Part shown: piece by piece, positions 6,662 to 8,184 of the stretch | Position numbering within the stretch: position 1 is the stretch's first letter | Layout of the letters: each line of letters starts with the position of its first letter | Origin: Bacteroidota bacterium | GTDB lineage: Bacteria; Bacteroidota; Bacteroidia; Bacteroidales; B18-G4 | Assembly: GCA_003648575.1 (NCBI GenBank) | Contig: QMPN01000131.1 | Span: forward strand, 1 to 8,184 | Direction: 5' to 3' | DNA length: 8,184 bases | Translations under genes and position numbers: made by a program | Notes under the pieces: model-generated | The model's input: the letters and a program-made list of their open reading frames with translations, nothing else | Databases searched by the model: none | What the model was told of the DNA's origin: nothing

Positions 6662-8169
6662 CCCTGCAACGCCCGATATGCATACCCGATCTGCCCCGTG
6701 ATATCGCTGGCCAGCGAGGCTTCATATCCAAGATCCTCTGATGCCAGGTCGCCGGCAAGGCCATGGAGATAGGTTCCAACAAGACATGCTTCCAAGGATG
6801 TATATCCCTGGGCCAGCAGACCGAGAATAATTCCGGTGAGTACATCGCCGCTTCCTCCGGTTGCCATACCCGGGTTTCCGGTTGAATTGTAAAAGCATCG
6901 TCCGTCAGGGCAGCTGATGGCTGTCGCATATCCCTTCAAGACCACATAAGCATTATGCTTCATAGAGAATTCGCGTTGCTGCTTATCCCTTTCAAAGGCG
7001 TTGCCGCTTTTTCCAACGAGCCGCTCAAACTCTCCGGGATGGGGGGTGAAGATGCTGCCTGCCGGGATAAATCCCAGCCATGTTTTGTTCTCGCCCAGGA
7101 TGTTGATCGCATCTGCATCGAACAATATGGGTAAGCCTGTATTCTGGATGAGCACCTTCAAGGCAGTTTGTGTGTCTTTTTCCTGTCCGATTCCGGGTCC
7201 TATGCCGATGGCATTGTAGGGGTCGAGTACGGGCATTTCCGAGTAAGTAGTTTCCGAGGGGTCGATGCTGCACATGGCTTCCGGAACGGCAGTTTGTATG
7301 ATGTCATACCCCTTTTGTGGGACATGCGTTGTGAGCAGGCCCGATCCTGTGCGCATGCAAGCCTTCGATGCCAGGACGGCGGCACCCATCTTGCCATAGC
7401 ATCCGGCGATGAGCAAAGCATGTCCGAATTTGCCTTTATGATCAAATTTGTTCCTTCTCTTGATCATCGAGGAAATATCTTTTTTCATGACAAAATAATC
7501 GGCCTTTTCGATGCCGTTCACGAAGTCAGGATGAAGCTTGATGTTCATGATCTCCCATTCTTTCACATAGGGGAGGTTTTCAGCATACATGAAGGCCTTC
7601 TTTGCAAATTCGAAGGTGAGGGTGATATCAGCAAGGATGATGGCCCCGCCACTGTCAATACTGGGTTTATCAGCAAATAATCCTGACGGGATGTCGATGG
7701 CAGCAACTTTTGCGTTTTGATGATTAAGGTATTCGATCACCTCTGCAATAAAGCCCGTAACCGGTTTCGACAGTCCTGATCCGAAAACGGCATCTACGAT
7801 CCAATCACAGTCGAGCTTTTCAGGTAATTCGTCAGCTTTGCTGATCTCGCTGATCTTTACCTTTTTCTGGTATTTCAGGTTATCAAGGTTGATGTCGAAG
7901 TCTTCTGATGACTTATCAGAGTACCTCAGCACAAAAACCTCAACCCGGTAATCTTTTTTAACCAGCAGTCGCGCAATGGCCAATCCATCACCTCCATTGT
8001 TCCCGAGCCCGCAGAATATCTTGATCCTGTCGGTACTTGCGAAATTCTTTGTCATCCATTTATAGCAGACCTTGGCGGCCCGTTCCATCAGATCGATGGA
8101 GTCGACGGGTTCATTCTTAATGGTATAGGCGTCTGCTTCCCTGACTTGTTCTATTGAGAGGATCTTCAT
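6655..8169 (-). CDS. nnr: Bifunctional NAD(P)HX epimerase / ADP-dependent NAD(P)HX dehydratase
   Basis: A 504-residue metabolite-repair enzyme that restores hydrated, damaged NADH and NADPH. The N-terminal YjeF_N half (about 1-215) epimerises R- and S-NAD(P)HX; it shows GLGNNGGDG (54-62), VDAVFGSG with Asp126, and AAIDIPSG (156-163). The C-terminal ribokinase-like half (about 230-500) dehydrates S-NAD(P)HX using ADP (or ATP in some organisms). It shows KGKFGHALLIAG, IGIGPGIG (321-328), FDADAIN, FTPHPGEF (374-381), VVLKG and MATGGSGDVLTG (435-446), with Asp442 as the likely catalytic residue. Length and domain order are those of the usual bacterial fusion. The ATG at 8169 gives the standard N-terminus (MKILSIEQVREAD). 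Only 15 bases upstream are visible, so promoter and operon partners are outside the window. The TAG stop lies inside the last heptad of the neighbouring array. Confidence 0.97.
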   Translation of the reverse strand: MKILSIEQVREADAYTIKNEPVDSIDLMERAAKVCYKWMTKNFASTDRIKIFCGLGNNGGDGLAIARLLVKKDYRVEVFVLRYSDKSSEDFDINLDNLKYQKKVKISEISKADELPEKLDCDWIVDAVFGSGLSKPVTGFIAEVIEYLNHQNAKVAAIDIPSGLFADKPSIDSGGAIILADITLTFEFAKKAFMYAENLPYVKEWEIMNIKLHPDFVNGIEKADYFVMKKDISSMIKRRNKFDHKGKFGHALLIAGCYGKMGAAVLASKACMRTGSGLLTTHVPQKGYDIIQTAVPEAMCSIDPSETTYSEMPVLDPYNAIGIGPGIGQEKDTQTALKVLIQNTGLPILFDADAINILGENKTWLGFIPAGSIFTPHPGEFERLVGKSGNAFERDKQQREFSMKHNAYVVLKGYATAISCPDGRCFYNSTGNPGMATGGSGDVLTGIILGLLAQGYTSLEACLVGTYLHGLAGDLASEDLGYEASLASDITGQIGYAYRALQGH

Positions 8170-8184
8170 TAGCTTGGTTCTAAA

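Overview
The window looks like chromosomal DNA from a member of the Bacteroidota. The evidence is a gene encoding a secreted protein with a type IX secretion (Por) C-terminal tail, a TAnnTTTG-type promoter, start codons mostly lacking a strong Shine-Dalgarno, and a single-chain glycine decarboxylase. I cannot name genus or species. I see no rRNA, tRNA, CRISPR array, transposase or phage gene.

Layout, left to right. Bases 1-119 are a near-perfect seven-base tandem array that runs off the left edge. It ends three bases before the stop codon of a minus-strand gene (120-2177) for a secreted Asp-box beta-propeller protein. Bases 2178-2492 hold a short degenerate heptad block and the frameshifted remains of a small minus-strand gene (2257-2473). 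A minus-strand membrane fatty acid desaturase follows (2493-3491). The divergent gap 3492-3702 contains two further heptad blocks, one of them a potential hairpin in the leader of the next gene, and a good Bacteroidota promoter. gcvP (3703-6570, plus strand) encodes the full-length glycine cleavage P-protein. It converges on a minus-strand bifunctional NAD(P)HX repair gene, nnr (6655-8169). The gap between their stop codons is filled completely by a heptad array.

The genes do not form an obvious pathway. Glycine cleavage, NAD(P)HX repair, lipid desaturation and a secreted propeller are separate functions, and the strands alternate, so this is not one operon. Only the desaturase and the broken gene 19 bases behind it look co-transcribed.

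The most unusual content lies between the genes. Six blocks of seven-base tandem repeats occur in 8.2 kb, with several different unit sequences (CCAGTAA, CCAGTAT, TGTTGAG, GRTNCCG, CGRATAT) but always a period of seven. One block sits inside coding sequence, in the secretion tail of the propeller protein. Several abut or include stop codons, and one array changes unit sequence without losing register. This suggests a genome-wide process that makes or spreads seven-base repeats, comparable in form to the heptanucleotide STRR repeats known from filamentous cyanobacteria. Its cause and role here are unknown.
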